Shown piece after piece: positions 42,812-51,454 of a DNA stretch of 64,000 bases. Made by a program: the position numbers and the translations under genes. The DNA comes from Candidatus Staskawiczbacteria bacterium (GTDB lineage Bacteria; Patescibacteria; Paceibacteria; Paceibacterales; Staskawiczbacteraceae): contig CAILLM010000004.1 of the NCBI GenBank assembly GCA_903835075.1, positions 1 through 64,000 on the forward strand. Reading direction: 5' to 3'. How positions within the stretch are numbered: the stretch's first letter is position 1; the number at the start of each line of letters is the position of its first letter. The notes beneath the pieces were generated by a model that searched no databases, was not told the origin of the DNA, and saw nothing but the letters and a program-made list of their open reading frames with translations.

Positions 42812-44193
42812 TGGCATTACCTAAATATTTATTTTGGTGGGATTGGGTTAAAAAGATTATTTGGGATCCATTTTGGTGGGTGATTTTATTTGTGTTTATT
42901 TTATGGGTTCCATTTTTAAGAGTATGGTGGTGGATTTTTTTGCCATGGATGCTTATGGCACAATTAAAAGTTTTGTATATCTGGTGGGTTAGCTGGGATT
43001 ATGATTATCAAAAACAGAAGTGGGTTTTATTGGAAATCACTCCAATGGAATCAATGCTGATGCCACTTAAAGCTATGGAAGATGTTTTTGCTGCTATTTG
43101 GCCACTTATGGACTCGGCTAATTTTAGAGAATTGTGGTGTGACGGAGAATTAGGTTGGGGGCCATATTGGTGTTCATGGGAAATTACTAGTATAGAAGGG
43201 CAAATCCATTTTTATGTAAGGTGCTTAGATCAACATAGAACAAGCATAGAATCTGCACTTTGGGGTCATTACCCAGACATTGAGATTAAAGCAGTGCCTG
43301 ACTATGTAAAATTAGTTCCTCCAACAGTACCTAACGAAGAATGGGACATGTATGGAGAAGACTGGGATTTTGATAGGGAAAACCAATATCCAATAAAAAC
43401 ATATTCAACATTTTTTGAGCCACAAGGCGAAAGAATTTCAGCTGAAGAAAAAAGAATTGACCCTATTATTTCTTTATTAGAGGCTATGTCTAAACTAGGG
43501 CCAGGTGAGCATTATTGGATGCAGTTCATCTCAGTGCCGGTTGGAGAGCGCGATGAGCCAAACTTTATAAAAGAAGGACAAAAAATCATTGATAAAATAG
43601 CTAAGCGTCCCGAGAAAAAAGAAATAAGCTTTTTTCAAATGCTGTCTCACACTATGAATGAGTTGGCTTCTGGACCAAAAAAAGATGGTGAAAAATATAG
43701 TTGGGTTCCGTTAGAAAGAGATGAAGAAACAGATGAGTTGAGAGTGTCGTTAACTGCTGGTGAAAGAGAAATTATTACTGAAATTGAAAATAAAATTAAG
43801 AAGCCAGTTTTTAGAACAAGTATTAGGGGAGTTTACGTTGCTAAAAGAGAATCATGGAGAGCGCCAAATAGGGTTATTAGTCGTACTTACATGGGTCATT
43901 TTACTCATGTGCACATGAATGGATTAAGGTTTAAGGCAGAAACAAGACCAAGAGTCCACTTTTTTATGCGTAAAAGAAGAGTATTCTTAAGAGCAAGAAA
44001 AATGTTTAGAAATACTGTTTTAAGATTCCCTCCAATGTATCCTGATAGGCAAAAATTAGTACCAATTATGAGTACAGAAGAAATGGCCTCATTATGGCAT
44101 TTTCCATTAAGGGTTTCTGGTGGAAGTTTGGCTATGGGTAAAATTGAATCTAAAAAAGCAGGAGCGCCACCAAATTTGCCAATCAGCGAATAA
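42811..44193 (+). CDS. Trp-rich membrane-anchored protein linked to a VirD4-like ATPase
   Basis: 460 aa. A very Trp-rich N-terminus holds one or two membrane helices (DPFWWVILFVFILWVPFLRV, WWWIFLPWMLMAQLKVLYIW). The rest is predicted cytoplasmic, alternating beta and helix: LEITPMESMLMPLKAMEDVF, WEITSIEGQIHFYVRCLDQH, GPGEHYWMQFISVPVGERDE, and a basic Arg-rich part (HFFMRKRRVFLRARKMFRNT). It lies 12 bp before the ATPase gene and looks like the membrane partner of that motor, in the position of VirB-type or conjugation coupling-associated proteins. Function inferred from context. Confidence 0.75.
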   Translation: MALPKYLFWWDWVKKIIWDPFWWVILFVFILWVPFLRVWWWIFLPWMLMAQLKVLYIWWVSWDYDYQKQKWVLLEITPMESMLMPLKAMEDVFAAIWPLMDSANFRELWCDGELGWGPYWCSWEITSIEGQIHFYVRCLDQHRTSIESALWGHYPDIEIKAVPDYVKLVPPTVPNEEWDMYGEDWDFDRENQYPIKTYSTFFEPQGERISAEEKRIDPIISLLEAMSKLGPGEHYWMQFISVPVGERDEPNFIKEGQKIIDKIAKRPEKKEISFFQMLSHTMNELASGPKKDGEKYSWVPLERDEETDELRVSLTAGEREIITEIENKIKKPVFRTSIRGVYVAKRESWRAPNRVISRTYMGHFTHVHMNGLRFKAETRPRVHFFMRKRRVFLRARKMFRNTVLRFPPMYPDRQKLVPIMSTEEMASLWHFPLRVSGGSLAMGKIESKKAGAPPNLPISE

Positions 44194-44205
44194 CATTAAA
44201 ATTTT

Positions 44206-46209
44206 ATGTCAAAAGATTTAACTTATATAGCTAAAACAAATTTCCGAAATAAGGAGCAAATATTTGGAATCAAAAGAAAAGACCGCCGTCAACACATGTA
44301 TGTGATTGGTAAAACTGGTGCTGGTAAAACAGCTTTCTTAAAGAATATGGCCTTGCAGGATATTGAAAATGGCCAAGGTCTTGCTATTATTGATCCTCAC
44401 GGAGAATTTGTTGAAGAAGTTTTAGATAATATTCCGCCTCATAGAATTAATGATGTGGTTTATTTTAATCCTGCGGACATGGAGTTTCCCATTAGTTTTA
44501 ATATTATGGATGTGCAAGATCCAAAGTATAAACACTTAATTGCTTCGGGATTAATTGGTATTTTTACAAAAATTTGGGCAAATGTTTGGTCTGCTCGTAT
44601 GGAATATATTTTAGCTAATTGTATTTTAGCTTTACTAGATACCCCCGGTACAACGCTTTTGGGTATTCCAAGAATGTTGGTTGATAGAGATTACCGTCAA
44701 AAAATTATTAATAATTTAAAAGACCCGGTGGTGAAATCATTTTGGGTTAATGAATACGAAGAGTGGGAACCAAGATATAGAAATGAAGCTATTGCTCCAG
44801 TTCAAAATAAGGTAGGGCAATTTTTAAATGTTTCTTTTGTAAGAAACATTGTTGGTCAGGCTAAAAATACCATTGATGTTGAGGAAATAATGAACAACCA
44901 AAAAATTCTTTTGGTTAATGTTTCCAAAGGAAGAATTGGTGAAGATAACTCAGCTATTTTGGGTGCTATGATAATTACTAAAATTCAGTTGTGTGCCATG
45001 GAGCGTGTTAGAATACCAGAAGACGACAGAAAAGACTTTTATTTATACGTTGACGAGTTCCAAAATTTTGCTACAGATTCTTTTGTAAATATTTTGTCTG
45101 AGGCTAGAAAATATAGGCTCGACTTAACTATTGCTCACCAGTACATTGGGCAATTAACTACTGACACTAGCACAGCTGTAAGAGATGCAGTTTTTGGTAA
45201 CGTGGGAACAATGATCACTTTTCGCGTGGGTGCAGCTGACGCAGAGTTTTTGGAGCAGGAATATATGCCAGAGTTTTTACAAAATGATTTAATTCGTTTA
45301 CCAAATTATAATATTTACTTAAAATTAATGATTGATGGCATTACTTCTAGGCCTTTTTCTGCCAAAACAATTGCTCCTGCTCCAGTGGCTGAAGATGATA
45401 AAAAGCGTGCAGAAATAATTAGAATTTCTAGGTCAAAATATGCTCATACTGTAAAGTATGTTGAAGATGAAATAAACAATTGGGCATCAAATCAAGAAGT
45501 TCCTATGGGTAGCGGACAAGGCCCAACGGATTTTTCTAACCCAAATTCAAAAAGCTCTCAAAGCTTCCAAAATAATGCAAAACGTCCCAGCCAATCAAAT
45601 AATTCTAGGCCCTCTGACCAGCCAAAATTATATGATGTTAAATGTTCAAATTGTGGTAAAGACACTAAGGTTATTTTTCCTCCCGAGCCAGGAAGAGCTG
45701 TATATTGTAAAAATTGTTTGAAAAAAATGTCTCCCTCCGGGAGATCGCCCGCAGGGGGAAAAGAACAACAGGGTGGTGGGGTTCAGCAGAAATCAAATTC
45801 CCAGCCAAAAGAGTCTCCTGTTATAACTAAACAGGTTGAGCAATCCAGAATGTCAGGAAATAATTCGGCTTTAGCTGATATGGGCATAGAATTTACCCCG
45901 CCGTCAGACCAACCACCTAGTCGTCCTGTTATGCGACGGGATTCAATGACCGAACGACCAAAGCCATCTCAGCAAAAAGAAAAATCATTTTCTTTAAATG
46001 AAATAATGGAAAAAGGAGAGGTTGTATCGTTTAGTAATAGCAAAAAAGACAAGCAAGCCCAAAAAACACCCAGAAAATCAGTTGATTTAGATGATTTAAG
46101 AAAAACATTAGAGGAGTCGTTGGCAAGTAAATCCAAAAGTTCAGAAGAGGAGCTCGAAGAAAGGATTGAAGAGGAAAAAGATGCAGACAAGGTGTCGGGA
46201 GACGAGTAA
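44206..46209 (+). CDS. VirD4/TraG/HerA-like coupling ATPase with zinc ribbon and disordered tail (copy 1)
   Basis: 667 aa. Walker A IGKTGAGKTAFLKNMALQDI, GLAIIDPHGEFVEEVLDNIP, Walker B FYLYVDEFQNFATDSFVNIL, and sensor-like LDLTIAHQYIGQLTTDTSTA define the type IV secretion coupling/HerA superfamily (TraG-D, C-terminal TraM-recognition type). At ~480-520 a zinc ribbon (CSNCGKD...YCKNCLKK) follows, then a Pro/Ser/Gln-rich disordered tail with an acidic end. A short hairpin (45730-45744) lies in the tail. No N-terminal membrane helices; the preceding protein probably provides membrane attachment. Role may be DNA or protein transfer; substrate unknown. Confidence 0.87.
   Translation: MSKDLTYIAKTNFRNKEQIFGIKRKDRRQHMYVIGKTGAGKTAFLKNMALQDIENGQGLAIIDPHGEFVEEVLDNIPPHRINDVVYFNPADMEFPISFNIMDVQDPKYKHLIASGLIGIFTKIWANVWSARMEYILANCILALLDTPGTTLLGIPRMLVDRDYRQKIINNLKDPVVKSFWVNEYEEWEPRYRNEAIAPVQNKVGQFLNVSFVRNIVGQAKNTIDVEEIMNNQKILLVNVSKGRIGEDNSAILGAMIITKIQLCAMERVRIPEDDRKDFYLYVDEFQNFATDSFVNILSEARKYRLDLTIAHQYIGQLTTDTSTAVRDAVFGNVGTMITFRVGAADAEFLEQEYMPEFLQNDLIRLPNYNIYLKLMIDGITSRPFSAKTIAPAPVAEDDKKRAEIIRISRSKYAHTVKYVEDEINNWASNQEVPMGSGQGPTDFSNPNSKSSQSFQNNAKRPSQSNNSRPSDQPKLYDVKCSNCGKDTKVIFPPEPGRAVYCKNCLKKMSPSGRSPAGGKEQQGGGVQQKSNSQPKESPVITKQVEQSRMSGNNSALADMGIEFTPPSDQPPSRPVMRRDSMTERPKPSQQKEKSFSLNEIMEKGEVVSFSNSKKDKQAQKTPRKSVDLDDLRKTLEESLASKSKSSEEELEERIEEEKDADKVSGDE
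45730..45744 (+). repeat. Small hairpin inside the ATPase tail
   Basis: TCTCCC-TCC-GGGAGA, in frame, encoding a Ser/Pro/Gly stretch next to the zinc ribbon. Confidence 0.5.
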
Positions 46210-46224
46210 CCAAAAAAACATAAT

Positions 46225-46252
46225 AACCATCTTTTAATTAGGATGGTTTTTT
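46225..46252 (+). terminator. Terminator separating the ATPase operon from the Cys-rich array
   Basis: AACCATC (46225-46231), loop, GATGGTT (46242-46248), T-run to 46252. The Cys-rich genes therefore probably begin a new transcript. Confidence 0.8.
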
Positions 46253-46275
46253 GTTAGGATAAGATAATAAAGAAT

Positions 46276-48051
46276 ATGAATCAGGAAATAAAAAACACTT
46301 CGGCAAGCTCAGTGCAGGCTTGTCAAAATTGCAAAAACGACTTTACTATCGAGCCCGAGGATTTTCATTTTTACGAAAAAATAAAAGTGCCAGCACCAAC
46401 TTGGTGTCCCGAATGTCGATTGCAAAGAAAGCTTGCGTTTAGAAATGAGAGAACTTTATATAAGAATAGATGTAGAAAATGCGGAAAAGATTTAATTTCA
46501 ATGTATCGCGCAGATGGTCCGATGACAGTATATTGTAATGATTGTTGGTATTCTGATTCATGGAATCCAATGGATTATGCTCAAGAAATAGATTTTTCAA
46601 GACCTTTTTTATCTCAATTTCAAGAGTTATTTTATTCAATTCCAGTTGTGAATCTATGGCACCCGCAAGCAGTAGATTCTGAATACACAAATTTTGCTGC
46701 TAAAAATAAAAATTGCTATCTAGCATTCGGTGGGAAAGAAAGTGAAAATATTAGATATGCAAGCAACTCTTCATTTACACAAGATTCTCAAGACCTTTCT
46801 AACTGTAATAATTTAGAGCTTTCTTACGAAGATATCCAATGCCAAAACTCACAGAAGCTATTTTTTAGTAAATATTCTGATAATTGCTCAAACTCTTATT
46901 TTTTATATAGATGCAGAAATTGTGTCGATTGTTTTGGCTGCGCGAATTTAAGAAATAAACAAAATTGTTTTTTTAATGAACAGCTCACAAAGGAAGAATA
47001 TGAAAAAAGATTAAAAGAATTTGATTTGGGGAGTTTTGAAAATATTAATCAGGGTTGGGATAAATTCCATAAAATGTATGACCAGGCAATTCATAAATAC
47101 GCTCAATTAACTAATACCGTAAACTGTACGGGTGACAACATAAGAAATGCCCGAGGATGTAAGGATTGTTTTGATATAACTGGTAATGACTCTGAAAATT
47201 CAAAGCATATAATATATGCCGTGCAAGGAGTTAAGGATTCATATGATAGTTATGGTATGCCAAAAGTTGAAAGAATTTACGAAGCTCTTTCTTCTGGCTT
47301 TGATATGATGGAAAACTCAGATTATGCTTTTACTATTTTTGCTAGAGGAAGTAAAAATATTCAGTATTCAATTAATTGTTCCGTGTCTAGTGATTTATTT
47401 GGTTGTGTCAGTTTAGATAAAAAAGAGTATTGTATTTTAAATAAACAATACTCTAAAGAAGAGTATGAAGCGCTTAGGGGTAGGATTATTGAGCATATGA
47501 ATGCAATGCCATATGTTGATAAAAATGGTATGGTTTATAAATATGGAGAATTTTTTCCCGCAGAATTTTCTCCTTTTGCATATAACGAAACAATAGCCCA
47601 AGAATATTTTTCTTTAAATAAAGAACAGGCGCTAGAAAACGGTTATATATGGCGGGATGATGACGTTAAAAATTATAAAATTGATTTAACATCAGAAAAT
47701 TTACCCGATCACATAAAAGATGTCGACGAGTCAATTGTGGGTAAAGTTATTGAGTGTGCTCACAACGGGGGGTGTAATCACCAATGCACAAAAGCATTTA
47801 AAATTATTAAGGAGGAATTTTTATTTTATAAAAATTTGAATCTTCCATTGCCACGTTTTTGTCCTAATTGTAGACACCACCAGCGCCTAAGCCAGAGGAA
47901 TCCGTTTAAGCTTTGGCATAGAAAATGTATGTGTAGCCAGGAAGCGCATGCTCATAAAGGAGAATGCCAAAATGAATTTGAGACATCCTATGCGCCAGAC
48001 AGGTCAGAAATAGTTTATTGCGAGGAATGTTACCAAAAAGAAGTATATTAA
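46276..48051 (+). CDS. Cys-rich zinc-ribbon repeat protein, paralogue 1 of 4
   Basis: 591 aa, about 33 Cys by my count, no signal peptide or membrane helix. Order: N-terminal treble-clef-like zinc module (CQNC, then DFHFYEKIKVPAPTWCPECR, RNE, CRKC, YCNDC); PFLSQFQEL; a central Cys/Asn-rich stretch like a short-repeat solenoid (NCYLAF, NCNN, CRNCVDCFGCANLRNKQNCF); a second FGC-x(5)-K-x-YCILNKQYSKEEYE unit; then a C-terminal repeat of the first module (EFLFYKNLNLPLPRFCPNCR, YCEECY). Family unnamed to me; zinc binding is likely, the role unknown. An extra TSASSVQA near the N-terminus is encoded by a palindromic repeat at 46296-46314. Confidence 0.85.
   Translation: MNQEIKNTSASSVQACQNCKNDFTIEPEDFHFYEKIKVPAPTWCPECRLQRKLAFRNERTLYKNRCRKCGKDLISMYRADGPMTVYCNDCWYSDSWNPMDYAQEIDFSRPFLSQFQELFYSIPVVNLWHPQAVDSEYTNFAAKNKNCYLAFGGKESENIRYASNSSFTQDSQDLSNCNNLELSYEDIQCQNSQKLFFSKYSDNCSNSYFLYRCRNCVDCFGCANLRNKQNCFFNEQLTKEEYEKRLKEFDLGSFENINQGWDKFHKMYDQAIHKYAQLTNTVNCTGDNIRNARGCKDCFDITGNDSENSKHIIYAVQGVKDSYDSYGMPKVERIYEALSSGFDMMENSDYAFTIFARGSKNIQYSINCSVSSDLFGCVSLDKKEYCILNKQYSKEEYEALRGRIIEHMNAMPYVDKNGMVYKYGEFFPAEFSPFAYNETIAQEYFSLNKEQALENGYIWRDDDVKNYKIDLTSENLPDHIKDVDESIVGKVIECAHNGGCNHQCTKAFKIIKEEFLFYKNLNLPLPRFCPNCRHHQRLSQRNPFKLWHRKCMCSQEAHAHKGECQNEFETSYAPDRSEIVYCEECYQKEVY
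46296..46314. repeat. Palindromic repeat inserted near the start of Cys-rich paralogue 1
   Basis: CACTTCGGCAAGCTCAGTG, an imperfect palindrome with CACT/AGTG ends (reverse strand CACTGAGCTTGCCGAAGTG). It encodes residues missing from the N-termini of the other three paralogues. A relative, CCCATGCTTGTCGAAGGG, occurs in rnpB at 57884-57901. Confidence 0.72.
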
Positions 48052-48057
48052 ATATAT

Positions 48058-49722
48058 ATGCAAAAAGAAAATAAAAAATGTATAAAGTGTCAAAATAATT
48101 TTGTAGTTGAGGCAGATGATTTTGCATTTTATGAAAAGCTGGATTTGCCTTCACCAAAAATGTGTCCTTATTGTAGGTGGAAATACCTTTTGGCCTTTTG
48201 GATATTTGGAAGACTTAGAATTGCTAAGTCAGCTTTAAGCGGTAAGACCATTATAACTGTTATTCCAGAATCAGCCCCCTTTCCTATTTACGATCATGCA
48301 GAATTTATATCTGATGCATGGGACCCCTTAACATATGGTGCTGATTATGATTCATCTAGGCCATTTTTAGACCAGATTTTTGAATTACAATCAAAAGTTC
48401 CTCATCCCCATAATGTGGGAACTAAAAATATAAATTGTGACTGGGCAGACGACGCATGGGAATCAAAAGATGCATATCTTACACGTTCTGGTGTGCATAT
48501 GGATAATGTGATTTACGGATATAGATTAATTAATTGCAAAAATTCAGTTGATTTAACCTTTTGTTTTGATTTGGAGCGTTCTTATGACTGTCTTAACTGT
48601 TTTGCAAGCTATAATCTTAAGTATTCTTTTAACTCGCGAGACTGCATGGACAGCTCATTTTTGTATGATTGCCGAAATTGTCAGAATTGTTTTATGTCTT
48701 GGAATCTAAGAAATAAAAAATATTGCATATTAAACCAACAATATGCAAAAGAAGATTATTTTAAAAAGATTGAAGAATACAACTTGCAATCTCGTGATTC
48801 AATAGAAAAACTAAAAAAAGAATTGTGGCAACACACACAGCAAGATGCTGTACACAGGCAAGATTATAACGTTAAGGTGGCTAACTCTTCTGGCAATTTT
48901 TTGGATAACAATAAAGGTTGTTTTGAGTCATATTTTTTACAAGAATCAGAAAATTGTAGATATATTTATAGAGGGTTCGGTAATAAAGAAACCGTAGATT
49001 CGGTAGGTGTTTTTAGAACAGAAAAGTGTGGGATGTGTACAATGGACCAGTTTGGCAGTTATGGCAACATTTGTAACCTGTATACTACTTCATGTCGATA
49101 TTCTGCATACTTAGATGCTTGTGAGGAATGTGAATATTGTTTTGGGTGCGTCGGTTTGCGCAATAAAAAATATTGTATTTTAAATAAACAATACACAAAA
49201 GAAGTCTATGATATTTTAGTTGAAAAAATTAAAAAGGATATGAAAGAAAGGGGCGAATGGGGACAGTTTTGGTTACCTTCTTGTGCATATGCTGGATACA
49301 ACCTCTCATTGGCACAAATGGCTTTTCCAATGGCAAAAGAAGAGGCGTTAAAATTCGGCGTAAAATGGGAAGAGACAGTTGAACCTAATTATGAAAATAT
49401 AATTAGTGCTAATGATTTGCCTGACACAATTGATCAGGTTAGCGACGAGATAGTAAGGCAGCGAATTTTATGTCCAGAAACTAAACTTAGCTATAATATT
49501 ACTAAAGAAGAATTAGCTTTTTATAAAGAACACAAAATTCCGCTTCCAAGAAGGCATTTTGATTGGCGTACTTTAGAACGCTTTAAACCCTTCAGCTCAA
49601 TGGTGGTTGCACAAAAAGGAAAATGTCATTTTTGCGAAAAAGAAATTGAACATTATTATGGTCCAGAGCTTGGCTTCCAAAAATTTGCTTGTTTAGAATG
49701 CTATCAACGAGAAGTTGCATAA
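48058..49722 (+). CDS. Cys-rich zinc-ribbon repeat protein, paralogue 2 of 4 (diverged ends)
   Basis: 554 aa. Same plan: CIKCQNNFVVEADDFAFYEK with LPSPKMCPYCRW, then SRPFLDQIFELQ, a central CRNCQNCFMSWNLRNKKYCI unit and a second CEYCFGCVGLRNKKYCILNK unit. The ends differ from the others: after the first zinc pair the RNE and CxxC of the module are replaced (KYLLAFWIFGRLRIAKSAL), and the C-terminus reads KCHFCEKEIEHYYGPELGF then FACLECYQREV instead of the WHRxCMKEGC...YCExCY form. It may have a different partner. The 7-bp gap to paralogue 1 supports co-transcription. Confidence 0.83.
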   Translation: MQKENKKCIKCQNNFVVEADDFAFYEKLDLPSPKMCPYCRWKYLLAFWIFGRLRIAKSALSGKTIITVIPESAPFPIYDHAEFISDAWDPLTYGADYDSSRPFLDQIFELQSKVPHPHNVGTKNINCDWADDAWESKDAYLTRSGVHMDNVIYGYRLINCKNSVDLTFCFDLERSYDCLNCFASYNLKYSFNSRDCMDSSFLYDCRNCQNCFMSWNLRNKKYCILNQQYAKEDYFKKIEEYNLQSRDSIEKLKKELWQHTQQDAVHRQDYNVKVANSSGNFLDNNKGCFESYFLQESENCRYIYRGFGNKETVDSVGVFRTEKCGMCTMDQFGSYGNICNLYTTSCRYSAYLDACEECEYCFGCVGLRNKKYCILNKQYTKEVYDILVEKIKKDMKERGEWGQFWLPSCAYAGYNLSLAQMAFPMAKEEALKFGVKWEETVEPNYENIISANDLPDTIDQVSDEIVRQRILCPETKLSYNITKEELAFYKEHKIPLPRRHFDWRTLERFKPFSSMVVAQKGKCHFCEKEIEHYYGPELGFQKFACLECYQREVA

Positions 49723-49729
49723 AAAATAT

Positions 49730-51415
49730 ATGAATAGTGAAACAAAACAATGTAAAAATTGTAAGCAAGACTTTGTTATAGAGTCCGAAGATTTTGATTT
49801 CTACGAAAAAATAAAAGTGCCAGCACCAACATTTTGTCCAAATTGTAGGTACCAACGAAGGCTAACAAATCGCAACGAGTGGATTTTTTATGCTAGAGAA
49901 TGTGACTTGTGCAAGACACAAATGGTTACAATACATAATCCTGAATATGTGGGGAAAGTCTATTGTCAGCCATGTTTTTGGTCTGACAAGTGGGATGCAT
50001 TTGATTGTGGTGCTGAGTTTGATTTTTCAAGGCCATTTTTTGAGCAGTTTAATGAATTGCGTTTACGGACTCCGCGAATTGCTATGGCAAATGCGCATAG
50101 CGTGAATTCTGAATATACCAATCAGTCAGAGAATAATAAAAATTGTTATTTATGTGTTTCATCAGGAAATTCTGAAAATTGTTTATATGGGTATTGGAAT
50201 ATATATAGTAGAGACTGCGTTGATTCATATTCAGTAGAAAAATGTGAAAGAGGTTATGAACTAATAAACTGTACAAAATGTAGTCGTGGTGCTTATTTAG
50301 AAAATTGTGCTGATTGTACAGACAGCTATTTTTTAAAAGATTGCCGAGGGTGTATAAATTGTTTTGGTTCATATGGACTTAGGAGCAAGTCATATTATTG
50401 GTTAAATGAACAATTAACTGTTGAAGAATACAAAAAAAGGTTTAAGGAATTTATATTCAGTAACAGCAATATACAAAATTTTATTTTAAAACTTAAAGAA
50501 ATTGAACTTACTAAACCACATAAGTACTATAATGGACAAAAAGTTTTAATTTCAACTGGTGATTATTTGGAAGAAGCGAAATTTGCTAGAGACGCTTTTC
50601 ATTGTCGTCATGTAGAAAACATTAAACATTGCCAAGACACTTGGTTTGCAAAAGATGTTTGTGACGCAACAGAAGCATACGGGGAGCTAAGCTTTGAAAT
50701 TGAGGGGACAACTGCAGTCCGTTCTGCCTTTATTGCAAAAATGTTGAATGTATCTGACTCTTATTATCTTGATTTGTGTGGCGAAGTGCATAATTTATTT
50801 GGTTGTGTGGGGTTGCAAAAGAAACAATATTGTATTTTAAATAAACAATATACAAAAGAAGAATATAATATATTAGTGCTAAAAATTACTGAACATATGA
50901 AAAAAAATGGGGAGTGGGGACAATTTTTTCCAGCTTCAATTTCTTCATTTGCTTATAATGAAACTGTTGCTCAAGATTATTTCCCATTGACCCGCGAGCA
51001 AGTGCTAGAGCAAGGTTATAAATGGTACACACGTAAAGATAGGGAATATAAAATTGATTTAAAGCCCGATGAGTTGCCAAAAACAATTATAGAAGTGGGC
51101 GACTCAATTTTAGAAAAAACAATTTTATGTAAAACTCAGTTGTCAGAAAATGACAAGCAAAAATATTATAATTGCACAACTGCATTTAAAATTACAAAAG
51201 CGGAGCTAGATTTTTATAGAAGTATGGGATTGCCTCTGCCGGAAAGATGTTTTCATGACCGCCGCCAAGACCGCATGGCAAAACGTAATTCGCGAAAACT
51301 TTGGCACAGACATTGCATGAAAGAAGGCTGCACTAATGAGTTTGAAACTTCTTACACACCCGACAGGCCAGAAATAGTTTATTGTGAACAATGTTATAAC
51401 AACGAAGTTGCATAA
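49730..51415 (+). CDS. Cys-rich zinc-ribbon repeat protein, paralogue 3 of 4
   Basis: 561 aa from ATG 49730 (MNSETKQCKNCKQDF); the in-frame TTG at 49715 overlaps the previous gene and is less likely. Complete N-terminal module (DFDFYEKIKVPAPTFCPNCR, RNEW, CDLCKTQ, YCQPCF), a central repeat zone (NCLYGYWNIYSRDCVDSYSV, NCTKCSRGAYLENCADCTDS, CRGCINCFGSYGLRSKSYYW), the second FGCVGLQKKQYCILNKQYTK unit, and a complete C-terminal module (ELDFYRSMGLPLPERCFHDR, WHRHCMKEGC, YCEQCY). The spacing of Cys-containing 10-11-residue repeats suggests a right-handed solenoid capped by zinc ribbons. Confidence 0.84.
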   Translation: MNSETKQCKNCKQDFVIESEDFDFYEKIKVPAPTFCPNCRYQRRLTNRNEWIFYARECDLCKTQMVTIHNPEYVGKVYCQPCFWSDKWDAFDCGAEFDFSRPFFEQFNELRLRTPRIAMANAHSVNSEYTNQSENNKNCYLCVSSGNSENCLYGYWNIYSRDCVDSYSVEKCERGYELINCTKCSRGAYLENCADCTDSYFLKDCRGCINCFGSYGLRSKSYYWLNEQLTVEEYKKRFKEFIFSNSNIQNFILKLKEIELTKPHKYYNGQKVLISTGDYLEEAKFARDAFHCRHVENIKHCQDTWFAKDVCDATEAYGELSFEIEGTTAVRSAFIAKMLNVSDSYYLDLCGEVHNLFGCVGLQKKQYCILNKQYTKEEYNILVLKITEHMKKNGEWGQFFPASISSFAYNETVAQDYFPLTREQVLEQGYKWYTRKDREYKIDLKPDELPKTIIEVGDSILEKTILCKTQLSENDKQKYYNCTTAFKITKAELDFYRSMGLPLPERCFHDRRQDRMAKRNSRKLWHRHCMKEGCTNEFETSYTPDRPEIVYCEQCYNNEVA

Positions 51416-51422
51416 AATAGTC

Positions 51423-51442
51423 AGGTTAACCATGGTTAACCT
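51423..51442. repeat. Perfect 20-bp palindrome between paralogues 3 and 4
   Basis: AGGTTAACCATGGTTAACCT, fully self-complementary, 12 bp before the start of the fourth paralogue. No T-tract follows. Could be a regulator site or a site-specific recombination remnant. Confidence 0.88.
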
Positions 51443-51454
51443 AAAAAATAAACC

